Below are positions 22,606 to 33,273 of a stretch of DNA of 64,000 bases, in pieces. A model generated the notes under the pieces. That model was not told the DNA's origin. It made no database searches and saw only the letters and a list, made by a program, of their open reading frames with translations. Where the stretch lies: NCBI GenBank assembly GCA_028673005.1, contig CM054113.1, forward strand, positions 68,863,850 to 68,927,849. Direction: 5' to 3'. The translations under genes and the position numbers were made by a program. Numbering within the stretch: position 1 is the first letter of the stretch; each line of letters begins with the position of its first letter. The DNA comes from Tanypteryx hageni. Its lineage: Eukaryota; Arthropoda; Insecta; Odonata; Petaluridae.

Positions 22606-23639
22606 GTTTATTAATCCGTCGGTTTTGTGATTGGGGACAATCAGTAAAAATGATAACTAACCACCTCAGCACAATAACAGATTAGATTTAAATTAATATA
22701 CATTCTAAATAAAATATTTTCACTCCATTTCTGAAGTACAAACTCGTATGAAGTCAAGGTAATAAAACATCATAATGTTTAGGCATTTAAAAATTTATAT
22801 ATAAAAATTACGACTGGGAAATATTTCTATTTTTATCGTTTTGAAGCAAACAAACGCTTATGATACAAGGGTTACACATTAGAATTCACGTCGTTAAATT
22901 TATTTATACAGGGTGTTTCAAGAATGGTGCATCCCTGTATATTTCACCGCATATCAATTGTACATTATGTCAGCTCTACACTACCGCCACATCCATGTCA
23001 TAGCAAGTGTTGGAAGTGACCACTCATCACTCAATTTCATATCCAATTTAAGTATAACTGATGTGTAGATATTAGAGTGCAATATATAGGGTTGAGCGAC
23101 TTTTGAAACATTCAAGAATAGAGAAAAATTAGACCGCGAAAATCCAAAACATCGAATAAAAGAGGTCAGAGGTTAAACCAATAATTTTTTTCCCACGGCC
23201 TATTTCCTCCCGATATTCGCTTAACTCTTGAGTGGGCGCACTGAACGCGCTAACGCATTTTGAAATGCAGGCAACGTGAAAAATGTGCTCAATATACATT
23301 GCTCTTTTATGTAACCTATAAGTATTGCCGGAGTAGGCGAACAAGATGTGTGTAACCTTTTAACTAGTGTTTTTGAAGAATAAAACCGACGCAAAGCTGA
23401 GTGCGTCGCTTCTACTGTGCTATATACGTATCGCGATTTGCCAGTAAAAGTTAAATATTTCAACAACGTTATTTTTTTAGCAATATTTCTTCTTTTGTTA
23501 AAACTTTTAACCTAAACTGGCGGTTTGTATGTAATGTAGAAAATATTAACAATAAAAATTATAAATCATTGCATACGTTAAAAGACTGAATAAACAAAAA
23601 TTAGAATGAATTTAACTTTATTATTACTGTTCACAACCA
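22606..23639. other. No supported gene; possible transposon fragments
   Basis: AT-rich. At 22907-22940 an ATACAGGG...CCCTGTAT pair encloses GTGTTTCAAGAATGG, which resembles common DNA-transposon starts. At 23220 TTAACTCTTGAGTGGGCGCA and at 22065 TTAACCCTCAGTTGGGCGCA look like TTAA-type (piggyBac-like) element starts. A matching right end was not found for any of them. Confidence 0.35.
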
Positions 23640-24320
23640 CGTTTTTCAGGTAATGCAATGGCGCACTCGGTGCGCCGCGGGAGCAGTTTCGTGAAATTTT
23701 TCGACGCGCCCAGTTGAGACGTGCGACTGGCATTCATTCGCATTTTCTCCGAACGACTCGACTACACGACTACACTGAGGCAAGCACGAACGCGGCTCTC
23801 CGCATTCAAGATGGCCGCTCTCTCCGACAGTGGCGATAAGGCATTCGTAAGGCGGCGACGGCGAAAAAGGGGACGCGCCGACAGTGAAAACAAACGAGCC
23901 TTAAAGACGGTTACGGAAGGGCACAGGGAGACTCGAAAATAGCAATTCCAAACTTAGTGGGAGGGAATGGGAAAGAGAGTATGAGAGGAGGGTCGAGGGT
24001 AAGTTCTTCACCCCCAGACGCTTTGGAGTGAGAAGGGAGAGAATTGCCCGAGTGCTTTAATGAGTCGGGAGTGAATTCCTTCCCCTCCCTCTAATCTACA
24101 ATACGTGCCGCTGAGGATGTCACGGAGAAGGCACTTCAAAAAACAAATGAAACAAAGCGCGCGCATGCGCAGCCTCGACGTTCCACAGCCAATGCTGGCG
24201 GACTACATAGCCTTCCTTTTTTCCGCGAATTAGCCTCGCTGCGTGAAGTTTTTAGTTTGGTCTTTTTTTGCTTTGCATGAGACCACTGCTGCGGCGGCGA
24301 TGACTCATGGTGTTGCTTTT
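23640..24320. promoter_or_regulatory. CpG-rich promoter-like block with NRF1-type site
   Basis: A marked rise in GC and CpG content compared with both flanks. It contains a perfect NRF1-type palindrome GCGCATGCGC at 24161-24170 and a TGACTCA (AP-1-type) heptamer near 24301. It also has a well-placed ATG at 23811 in the context TTCAAGATGGCCGC, which also resembles a YY1 site. These motifs are typical of housekeeping promoters in animals. Direction is uncertain. Confidence 0.4.
23811..23846 (+). CDS. Candidate first coding exon start
   Basis: ATG in a strong start context (AAGATGG) opens the frame MAALSDSGDKAF and meets a possible 5' splice site TTC|GTAAGG at 23847. Without splicing the frame continues as an Arg/Lys-rich 43-residue peptide to the stop at 23940. 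It lies within the CpG-rich block, so it could be the start of a plus-strand gene whose other exons are not recognisable. The product is unknown. Both readings are speculative. Confidence 0.2.
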
Positions 24321-24564
24321 TTTGTCGGAGTCGTCAATTTTTTTAAAATATTACTTTTTGCAACATGAGACCCATTTTTTTCTAAAAGGAATCGCAATTT
24401 CAACTCTCGAAGGGCGAAAAATCGAATGGGCATGAAGTTGGGCAGAGTTGAGCAAGGCCATGACATAAAAGGAATTTATGGGGTCGGCCAAGATTTAAAA
24501 ATTACAACCTTAGCTCGTTTTGGCTCGTTTCGTTCAGAAATATGCTTCGTATATTCTAATGCAG
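24321..24564. other. No supported gene
   Basis: AT-rich DNA following the CpG-rich block. It may be the first intron if the start at 23811 is real. Confidence 0.4.
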
Positions 24565-24690
24565 GGGTCGGCAACCTACGGCCCGAGGGGTAGCGAACCT
24601 ATGATGAAAAAGTAATCGCTAAAATTTATCACGGGCGATTTAATATTTTTTTCAAAGAAATTATCAACTCAAAACCTTTTCTGATGAAAT
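24565..24690. mobile_element. hAT element left end (partial)
   Basis: CAGGGGTCGGCAACCTACGG followed by CCCGAGG is a typical hAT terminus and is related to the ends at 34378. No inverted partner (CGACCCCTG) could be found downstream, so the copy is truncated or highly diverged. Confidence 0.55.
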
Positions 24691-26889
24691 TTTCAAGCTA
24701 TGAACTTATTTAGACATTTTTTCACGAATATGAGACCAAAAAATCTTCAGTTAACTTCTGATGTAAACAATCATCCAGCCCACCGAGGTTCTTGTGACTT
24801 CCAATGCGGTTCTCCGAAGAATGAATGGTTGCTGACACCTCTTTTGGAGGAATAGGAATGGTATGTTTTCTTGGCGTCGTTTCAGAATACAAAGCTCAAG
24901 ACATCAATCGCCAACTCGTTTTAGATCCCTGAAACTTATTTGCCCCGCTCGAAATCTTAATCCTCCAGCTCTAGCTTTCTCCAGTGTATTTAAAACCCCC
25001 TTCCCCAGCTAGAAAGAATTTTTATCAGTGAAGATGGAAGGTTGATCGCTAGACAAGTGCAAAGTGGTAAGCAGATCCCAAGCTTATCAAGCCTGAGCAC
25101 CCGTGACATAAAGGGTAGTATTGAGAACAGCTGCAAGAAATGGCATTTTAAAGCACACAATTCGACTCAAAAAATTTTTAATTGAATTACATAATTAACT
25201 GATATTAAGTGCGTTAGCTCGAATTCTCTGATACCTAATCAAAATAGTCATTAAAAGAAGCGGCGTGCATCCTGGAAAAATCCAACGAGACAAATGCGAA
25301 AAACCAAAAGTAATAGCTCAAATAGTCTCAGTAAACGACTTCTTGAAAGCAACATACTGTTACTAAATAAATTGTCAGTTAACACAAAAGAAAAAATGTT
25401 TTGTAAATATTATCCACAGCAGTCCATTTAAATAGTCTGCTGCAACAGGGTCACGTACATTGTGCGGACAAAATAAACGCCAGTCCCGGAACAAAATAAC
25501 ATTAATTAGTATTTTCGAGGTCACCCACGAAACTGCATCAAGCGGCAAAACAGACACAAAAAGAAAGTACCCGAAAAAGTTTCGCAATTACCCACGGGGA
25601 GAGGACATAGCGACACGCCGTTGACGTCGCACGAGCGAGCCAAAGAGGTTTTCTCCATTACGAGACGCGACACTTCGGAAGGACTTCGAGAAGAAGAAGA
25701 AAAACGAGAGAAAAAGAGCAGTGGAGTAGGATAAGACCTAAATCGGTCGTTTATCGCGCTTTGCCTGCGATCCGTGGGCGATTACCTCTTGCCCTCGACC
25801 GCGATACTTGGCATGCTAGACACCTCTAGGAAGCGAGAATTTTACAGTTGATCCCGTTATATCCCGAGATGGTATACCATTTTTCTTCTACTTGCGTGAT
25901 TACGGCAAGCTTAGAAAAAGATTCGATTAAAAATTACAAACGCCGTCGTGATCGGAAAAGAGAAAAATAAATGAATAAAACTGATATCTGAGAAGTCCTA
26001 GCGATACGTTTCTGTAAAAAGAGCAGAAATCTCTTCACGCACTTATAATTTATTTAAGATACATGATGAAGAGAAGCCGATTAAAAGATGAAAATTTTCC
26101 TCTTTCGCAGATAATGCGATTTCTGCATCATATTCAAATTTGTCATCGTTAACCGTGAAATTGAATTTAGATCGTCATACATTCGTATTATAAAAAAGGA
26201 TAAAATTCTTAATTAATTTATATTCACTTATTACATCAAAACAATAATTAGTAATACCACCTATTTTATCATGATACTATCTTAATTTTGCGTTAATTCC
26301 TCATTTACCGTTCAAGAAAGCAAGACCGCCATCGACAAATGCAGCAGGCCTCAAGGAGCCGCTTCTTCGCCTATGATATTCGTAACGCTAAATGATAGTT
26401 GCAGTGTACACGGCGTCGTAGCTACCGCCTAGGCAGCTCGCAAGAGTTTGAATGTTGAAAGTTTGCACTTTCTATTTTTTAACCTTACCGCATGTACGTC
26501 GTAATTTTGAACCACCTTTCTTATTCTGATGAGGCTGTATGACATCGTTGCAATGCAACATCATTTATAGTAATAGGTAAAGTGGGTGGGTGGGGGAGGG
26601 TGAGTTGGGGGAGGATAATGAAAGGGATGGTGGAGCGAGCGATCGTTGGAGAAAGGAGTAAGAGGTATAAGGTTTCTTCGTGGAAAGGGTAGGGAGAAAT
26701 CGCTTGAACTAAGCGAAGTCTAGTAAGTCAGGAAGAAAATTGGGACAATTGGGAGGAATAACTAGATTAATGGGAGGTCGAGAAGTGGGGAATGAAAAGA
26801 ATACAAAATATCATTTCAGACTTCACAGTTATTTGAGGCCACACACTGTATAATTTCCACCAATTGTATATAATACATACTATAAATTG
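24691..26889. other. No supported gene
   Basis: AT-rich DNA. A G-rich patch at 26580-26625 (GTGGGTGGGTGGGGGAGGGT) has four or more G-runs and hence G-quadruplex potential. Frames are short. Confidence 0.5.
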
Positions 26890-26985
26890 CTACCAACTAT
26901 GAGTTTACTTCACCTGATGATGTTGCGCTGCAACGAAACCTAGGTCGAATATAAATAAAGGTTTATGTGGAATTATCATATAAGT
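26890..26985 (+). ncRNA. Hammerhead-like motif in a retroelement tail (plus strand)
   Basis: CTGATGA (26914-26920), one unpaired T, stem GTTGC/GCAAC with loop GCT, GAA, the perfect palindrome ACCTAGGT (26938-26945), then C. The downstream AATATAAATAAAGG looks like a retroelement 3' tail. All invariant hammerhead core bases are present in order, and the palindromic stem III matches the dimer-type hammerheads known from Penelope-like elements and retrozymes. However, one extra base sits before stem II and stem I is not convincing, so catalysis is unproven. Confidence 0.4.
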
Positions 26986-27159
26986 CTCGTTATTTCTACA
27001 ATAGGGAATAAAGAACAAAAAAAGAGGAAATACAATAGGTCAAGATAAGAAAAGACCGGATATTGTTTCTTAGATATGTTGTACATTTCAATGTTCCCAA
27101 ACACTTTTAATTTGGGCGACTTTTCCATCTGAACCAACAGAATACTTTCACTTATAGTG

Positions 27160-27215
27160 GAACCCTGAAAAAACTTAGCCCAGGGGCTCGCGCAGTCTCA
27201 GCTACGCCACTGAAT
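27160..27215. mobile_element. Possible hAT right end (partial)
   Basis: The sequence AGCTACGCCACTG is the inverse of the common hAT start CAGTGGCGTAGCT. No left partner with the flanking octamer AATGTACA was found, so this is a remnant at best. Confidence 0.3.
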
Positions 27216-27355
27216 GTACATATGTTTCACTCGAACTTTGAATTGAAAAGGAGGTAGGTATATCGCATTTCTTACGAGGAATGCACTGGGCTCGTTGATT
27301 TATTTTTGAAAGGCCCACACCGAACAAATTCACCTAATTGACTGATTTTTTTCAG

Positions 27356-27466
27356 GGACCAAAAGGTAAACACATCGTATGTTTGAATTATGGAGCAATT
27401 AACTCTCAACACGATCCCGATGAAAACGCTAATTCCGTAGCCGTGGCCATAAAAGGATTAAATTAA
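27356..27466 (+). CDS. Candidate exon after a strong 3' splice site
   Basis: A textbook 3' splice site (GACTGATTTTTTTCAG) ends at 27355. After it one frame is open for 36 codons to TAA at 27464-27466 and begins GPKGKHIVCLNYGAINS. Alternatively the exon is only 10 nt (GGACCAAAAG) with a donor at 27366 (GGTAAA). That would leave phase 1, which fits the next candidate exon at 28622 and would read GPKG across the junction. The Gly-Pro-Lys start is collagen-like, but three residues are too few to call a family. The product is not recognised. Confidence 0.25.
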   Translation, partial: GPKGKHIVCLNYGAINSQHDPDENANSVAVAIKGLN

Positions 27467-28209
27467 TGATATGCCTCCGCCGTCAATAAGAAAACAAAGC
27501 ACCAACCGAAACAAACGCCGCGCATCCAAAACTTTCTACCTCGAGCCAGTTAAATTCCTAGACCTCCTGAGAGATGATCTGCCGGAGCCGTAATTCTTCC
27601 CGGAAACCTCGTAAAAAACCACGTATAAAGCGACAAGCCTGACCTCTTGGATGCTTCACTCAACCCCATCTTTATATGTCTCCGCGACATTGTAAACAAT
27701 CAGGAACACAAAACCACCAGGATCCAGCGGAGTGAAGGTATTTTGTTTTTATATCCGGGGCTTTGTATTAATGGCTCTTAAAATTACTCGGGAAAGGCAA
27801 CAAATATAAAAAAGGGGCGTTAAATTAACGAAGGATAGGGGTAGCAGCTAAGAGTCGATGAACCCAACACGTGCCGAAACAGAATGGTTTCGTTATCAAG
27901 CGTATTAAGGTAGCAAAGCTTTAGTGGCAGTTAATAGGGCCAAAGAAATCTTTACCGTTGGTCCGAATAGGGGGATATCGAGTCTACGGAGTGACACTCC
28001 TTAATTGACGTGACGAATGACAAAAGTGCCAGTAAGTATCCGGAATCGTGAAAAATTATCTTCAGGATTTGGATGATTTCGTCGCGTTTTCCTGCGATAA
28101 TAATGTCTCGAGATATGGCTATTTAGTTAGTATGGAAAACATGTTGATAAAACATATGTTAGGGGATCTAATCAAAGGAACCCACGGCCAGCATGCTGTC
28201 CTAGAGAGC
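27467..28209. other. No supported gene
   Basis: Mixed-composition DNA. A 63-codon frame at 28048-28239 overlaps the transposon-like sequence that follows and has no splice context. Confidence 0.45.
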
Positions 28210-28465
28210 GTTTTATGTGGCCCGCGAAGCTATGATTAAAAAGAGATCCGTATAATTTAACACAAATTCATATCATATACATTCAAATTACGACAATAAA
28301 ACAATTGATATTGAAATGTTAACCCTAAAAACATAAGTTAGTCCTGATTTTCACTGATAAAATACCACAGAATCTCTAATAAAGGTCCGATTTAAATTCT
28401 AATCCGACCCGCCGAAGCATTCGCCACTTGAGATGCGAGCCGCCACATAGAAAAGGTTGTTATAC
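28210..28465. mobile_element. Decayed hAT-like MITE
   Basis: The left part TTTTATGTGGCCCGCGAAGC and the inverted right part CGAGCCGCCACATAGAAAAGG form imperfect terminal repeats. The GTGGCCCGCGAAG block is a common subterminal motif of hAT MITEs whose ends read CAGGGGTCGGCAAAC. The extreme ends and the duplication are too eroded to confirm. Confidence 0.4.
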
Positions 28466-28621
28466 AAATTTGGTCTAAAAAAATTGAGTCACTTTACCAA
28501 GAGGACAACAGATTAATACTTTGCAATACCTAATTTACTCTGAAAATAAACTAAAAAAGTTATAAAAATTATAGATACTATTTGTTTATTCCTGTACAAA
28601 AATTTTTGTCGCCTTTTACAG
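28466..28621. other. Possible intron end before the 28.6-kb exon
   Basis: AT-rich DNA ending in a pyrimidine-rich TTTTTGTCGCCTTTTACAG, a credible 3' splice site at 28621. Confidence 0.3.
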
Positions 28622-28884
28622 GCACAGCTCCCATTTACGATTTTTCTCCCCGACTTGCTTACGTAGGTTCGCTCCTCAATGAACCCGACTTACCCGTCCG
28701 AAATTCACTAGCCAGCGGATTCGCGCGAAGGCGCATCACAATCCGCGACGCTATCAAAGAGTACGATACAATCGGTTTTCCGCTCGGGAAACAAAACGTC
28801 CATTCATTTCTTCATCACGATGCCGAAGAAAGAGTCATAGAGCACCCCGGTGAAAACAATAGCGCCATTCCTAAGACCGTAAAG
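28622..28884 (+). CDS. Candidate internal coding exon, 263 nt, unknown protein
   Basis: This is the strongest exon-like segment in the window, though the product is not recognised. It is bounded by a good acceptor (CCTTTTACAG|G) and an excellent donor (GTAAAG|GTCAGT at 28885). The frame stays open for 88 codons across the whole exon and entry is in phase 1 with exit in phase 0. GC content is clearly higher than in the AT-rich flanks. The predicted segment includes IYDFSPRLAYVGSLLNEPDL, then a basic patch GFARRRITIRDAIKEYDTIG, then a His-rich NVHSFLHHDAEER. No signal peptide, membrane segment or known motif is evident. Without the splice sites the frame continues to the stop at 29041-29043. 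An upstream partner could be 27356. Confidence 0.4.
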
Positions 28885-30584
28885 GTCAGTGGAATCCAGT
28901 TCAGCGCGAGCAGCATGTCAAATTATCAATGTGGCACATCAATAAAGAATGGGAAATATATAAAAAATAAATTCTGTCGGCATGAGATAAGGCTTTTATT
29001 AAATAAACATCTCCAAAATTCGATATCCTACCGTTTCTTTTAATACTTTAAGAGTCCAAGCTTGAAAGCAAATGAAACGACTTCAATGTTGCACCTTCAC
29101 GCTTGTTCTTTCAACGCTCACGCTTTTTACAGTGATTTTCTAGTAAAGATAATCGTAACTTGTTACCTATAGTGAGTAATACGCGAACTAGACCCCACAG
29201 TATGCGGATTCGTTCATACTATGTTAATTAAATATGAACAAATGACACTTATAGCGTAAGCGTTTTTGAATTTGCCATTTGCTGACGGTAGGGTTTAAAT
29301 AATTCATCCCATTTATCATTAAAATCCTATAGAGCTCATCCCTATAACGCGCTGTTTCCATGGCCGCATCCGCTCGGGAGGGAGGAAGTCTACTGAATAA
29401 AATATTCGTATGTGATACAGCAATATCGGCAATAAACGACGACAGCGAAGGCTTGAGCAAAAAAATCGCAACAGTAGCAAAACACACACTTAATAACGAA
29501 ATACTTCACGCTAAGCGCGAGAAATCTAACTCTATACTCCAGAACGAATCGTTACACACTAAGGGAAGAATTATTTCCACCATACATTACATCAAATGAT
29601 GATTTTACGAGATGCTATCGCGGCGCATTATGTACGACGGATCGGCAACCCGTAATCATATACAAATGTATGGAGGGCTCCGGGTTGAACATATAAGATC
29701 ACGAAGGGAAAATCAAACGATAAGCCGGTAATTTTTCTTAAAAAAGAAAAGAGAGAAAGAGATACTTTCCTAAACGGACGGCAGGTGCTGCGGAAACAGA
29801 AACGCTCTCGCTTTCTTCAAAGTAACATTCTCTTGTTTTTTCTTGTTTGATCCCATTTGATCGCCGTGACCTTCGCGCCAGAGTGGAAAATATTTCCCGA
29901 GACCCCCCCCCTCTCTCTCTCTTATTATTATATTAATGGATTCCATAAATATGTACGCCCATTTTTTTTATCCCACGGCTAATGCGAGCTCCTCCTGCTT
30001 CCCTCCCCCCCTCTTCATTGTCCCCAGGCAAGTGAAAAATTCGCGTTTAACGAAGCTCTTAAAAAAAAACACGAGCGGAAATTTTATTGCGCTCCCATTT
30101 TAGATGGCGTACAATTACATTTACGCGGCATAAAATTCGTACAAAACCAGGATCCGTTTGAGATATTCGCGTTCCTCCGACGATATTACGACGCGTCGGC
30201 CGTAAAAAAAACTAAATTACGGCGTAAAAACGTCCATTTTTTGAATAAACAAACGGCGAAGAAAGAATAGCAGCTTCCTGCGGATCCACTCTGGCGGCGC
30301 TTCAGGTAGCCATTTTATCGTTTCACGGTCCATTATTTCTTTCTAAAAGAGTATTATGATCAATCCACGCATTCATGAAAAATTCAGCGGACAAAAAAAA
30401 CGAAAACCAGGTTACGAGTCTTTGCTTTTCGCTGTTGACTAAGGGTGCACGGTCTGTGGCGACGATAGACTCTTTTTATTGATCAAATATTTATGATAAG
30501 CAATGTGTAACGATGTAGGATTGATTATGTTGCTCTGGATCACTTCATTTCTTTGATTTATTTCAGTATTTTCGTAAATGTTAT
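28885..30584. other. No supported gene
   Basis: AT-rich DNA, possibly an intron of the gene above. A frame of 79 codons at 29360-29599 starts MAASAREGGSLLNK but has no further support. A CT-rich patch is at 29905-29922. Confidence 0.45.
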
Positions 30585-30760
30585 ACCCAGAATCAGCGGC
30601 CCTATATAGTGACGCCCCCGCATTCCGCCCATGAGTCGTTGTGAACAGAACTTCCATCTTATGAGTACATAGAGCAAGCATACAGCTTGATTTACCGCCA
30701 CCCCCGCTTTAGCGCCAATGTCGGTGACAGTTGGACAGTAAATACAATAAACGGCGCAAT
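30585..30760. mobile_element. Small MITE, copy 3
   Basis: Shares a body with copies 1 and 2 (CGTTGTGAACAGAACTTCCA and CCCCCGCTTTAGCGCCAAT). Both ends are eroded: the left reads AGAATCAGCGGCC and the right AACGGCGCAA. It is in the same orientation as 8349-8527. Non-coding. Confidence 0.7.
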
Positions 30761-30869
30761 ATACATTGCACAAACTTTCTGATATACGTATATACGTTTG
30801 GTCGACTGTGTACGCTTATATTAGAAAAACGATCATAAATCAAACGAACCGTAGTTTAGAGTATATTTT

Positions 30870-31645
30870 AATGCCACTGGTCGATATTTAGTAAATTTTT
30901 GGCACATATGGCATAGTTAGTATTATTTGCGACATCAGGCTGTACGATTGGATGGATTTAAATCGAAATCCCCATAGCCATTTTTGAGTAAATCGAATTT
31001 TGTTTCAAAATATCTTAGAATAAAGTACCATTAATTGTTGCGCAATATCGCTCATCTCCTCAGTGTCTATTATGAATGTTATTATCCACAAATATCATAT
31101 ACTTATCAGTCGATTTAGTTTAACCGTTTAGGCTGTAATGGGTTTGAGTGGATCGCGACGGAGGCGTGACGTCGTAGGGCTTAGGTATGGTAGCTTAGCG
31201 TACGTTGTAATGTCCCTGGACGCCATATAATGATTTAAGGGATATATAGCTTACGTATTATTATTTGTGACATCAGGCTCTACAATTGGATTGATTTTGA
31301 TCAAATTCTCTGGAGCCATTTTTGAGTAAATATAATATTTCTAAAAATCGCCAAGAATAAACTACCCTTAATTTTCGTGCAATATCATTTTTACGAAAAA
31401 GAAGCTGCAAAATATGATATATTGCACAAATACGAGATATCATTTGATTTTACTAACGCGTTTGGGCTCTAGAACAGCGAACAGACCGACAGACAGACAG
31501 AGACTGACTGAGACAGATAGAAGGCCAAAAACCACTTTTATGGAATCAGGGACACCTAAAACGTGTATTTCCATCAAAATCTCGAAGTCGGATTTTTTCA
31601 AGATACAATACTTTCTCAACATACTACGTATATGAGAAAGTAAAA
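30870..31645. mobile_element. Left arm of a large inverted repeat (776 bp)
   Basis: This arm matches the reverse complement of 32077-32830 along its length with frequent substitutions. It runs from AATGCCACTGG at the outer end to TACGTATATGAGAAAGTAAA at the inner end. Within the arm, a segment beginning GACATCAGGCT occurs twice (30931 and 31268), a tandem duplication of about 337 bp. A CCGACAGACAGACAGAGACTG block lies at 31487-31507. It is non-coding. It is either one foldback transposon with 32077-32830 or two copies of one repeat inserted head to head. Confidence 0.8.
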
Positions 31646-31971
31646 AGTAAAAAACAGGATGGAGCACGGAAAGCAGAAGCGCTACAGGATCCGTAAAAAC
31701 CGGTCATCGCTAGATATAGCATACGAGTATGTAACTATCTTATATAACCATCCCAGTTAACGGACGAAATGGGGAACTTATGTGATAAATAAAACGATAA
31801 AATTAACCACATGCGTATCAACTGAAAAGTGACCGCGATTGTTCTTATTATAATCAACGGCCGATGAAATTAACATCGCCCACGACTAGATTGTTGTTTA
31901 AATTACAGCTTATTAGAATTTTTCATGCCTATATGAATTTATTTGATAAAAACTACATAAAAATGCACAAC
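31646..31971. other. Spacer between inverted-repeat arms
   Basis: AT-rich spacer with no coding signal. Its right part is followed by the left end of the pogo-like element. Confidence 0.5.
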
Positions 31972-32076
31972 TACCGTAATTTTTCGATTATAATACGCAC
32001 CAAATATAATACGCACCCACGTGTTTACGAATGAAATGTGAAAATTCTCTTATCACCATACATAATACGCACCTAA

Positions 32077-32830
32077 TTTTACTTTCTCATATACGTAGTA
32101 CATTGAGGAAGTATTGTTATCGTGAAAAAAAAATTCGACTTCGAGATTTGGATGGAAATACACGTTTTAGGTGTTCCTGAGTCCATAAAAGTGGTTTTCG
32201 CCATGCCGTCTGTCGGTCTGTGCGCCGATCTAGGGCCCAAACGCGTATATGAAATCGAATGATATTTCGTATTTGTGCAATAAATCATCTTTTGCAGAGC
32301 CTTTTTTTTCATAAAAATGATATTGCGCAAAAATAAAGGGTAGTTTTATTTTTGGCGATTTTTAGAAAATTTTGATTTACTCCAAAATTGCTACAGAGAA
32401 TTTGATTAAAATCATTCCAACAGTAGAACCTGATGTCACAAATAATACTGTATAGCCATATGTCTCTTGAAATCACTATATGGCGTACAGTGACATTACA
32501 ATGTACGCTAAGCTACCTTACCTAAGCCTTATGACGTCACGCCTCCGCCGCGATCCATTCAAACTCTTATTACAGCCTTACGGTACAACTAAATCGAATG
32601 ATATCTCATATTTATGGATAATAAAAGACATTCTGATGAGATAAATGATATTGCGCAACAATTAAGAGTACTTTATTCTTGGATATTTTGAAACAAAATT
32701 CGATTTACTCAAAAATGTCTCTAAGGATTTCGTTTTAAAATGCATCCAAACGTACAGCCTGATGTCACATATAATACTAAGCCATACGTTCCAATAAAGT
32801 TACTATATATCGTCCAGTGGCATTATTTCT
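32077..32830. mobile_element. Right arm of the large inverted repeat (754 bp)
   Basis: The inverse of 30870-31645, starting TTTTACTTTCTCATATACGT and ending CCAGTGGCATTATT. It shows the same internal tandem duplication (CTGATGTCACA at about 32430 and 32760, about 330 bp apart), so the duplication predates the separation of the two arms. It is nested in the pogo-like element. Confidence 0.8.
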
Positions 32831-33098
32831 GTATAAGACTCTCAGCGCACGCGTCCTTGGGGAGAGTTAATTTCGGGGCAAAAAGTGTAGTGAGGTCAAA
32901 CGTATATGAGAAATTTTGTGCAATGTTGGTTTGTTTTGTATAAAGATCAGTGTAACTTTTCACTAGAATATTAGCAGTATCGATCCAGCTCTCGCTTTTC
33001 CGCCAAGTGATATACGTGCGAGAGAGTTTACGAGGATATCACGTTACGTTCTGACTCATTTATTAAAGATCGACACAATGTATTAAAATATATACGCC

Positions 33099-33273
33099 AT
33101 GGAGGGTTCCGAAGACGAAATCGTATGGGATGATGATTTCGGTGAAGTGGATAACGCGGATGAAGACGACGCTCTCGGCAATTGCCATTTACGCAGACGA
33201 TGAGAGTGAACACAAGATCGCGGAAGAACTATTTGAAAACAGTGATTGTGAATTCGGAGATTTTAGTGATTAG
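33099..33273 (+). pseudogene. Broken C-terminal end of a pogo-like transposase
   Basis: From ATG 33099 the frame reads MEGSEDEIVWDDDFGEVDNA, then DEDDALG, and soon stops. One base over, the acidic pattern resumes as ADDESEHKIAEELFENSDCE followed by FGDFSD and a stop at 33271-33273. Clusters of Asp/Glu ending in a short acidic tail are typical of the C-terminus of pogo/Tigger-type (CENP-B-related) transposases. The catalytic DDE region and DNA-binding helices are absent, and at least one frameshift separates the two parts, so it is non-functional. The family assignment rests on the acidic tail and the TA-flanked inverted repeats only. Confidence 0.45.
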
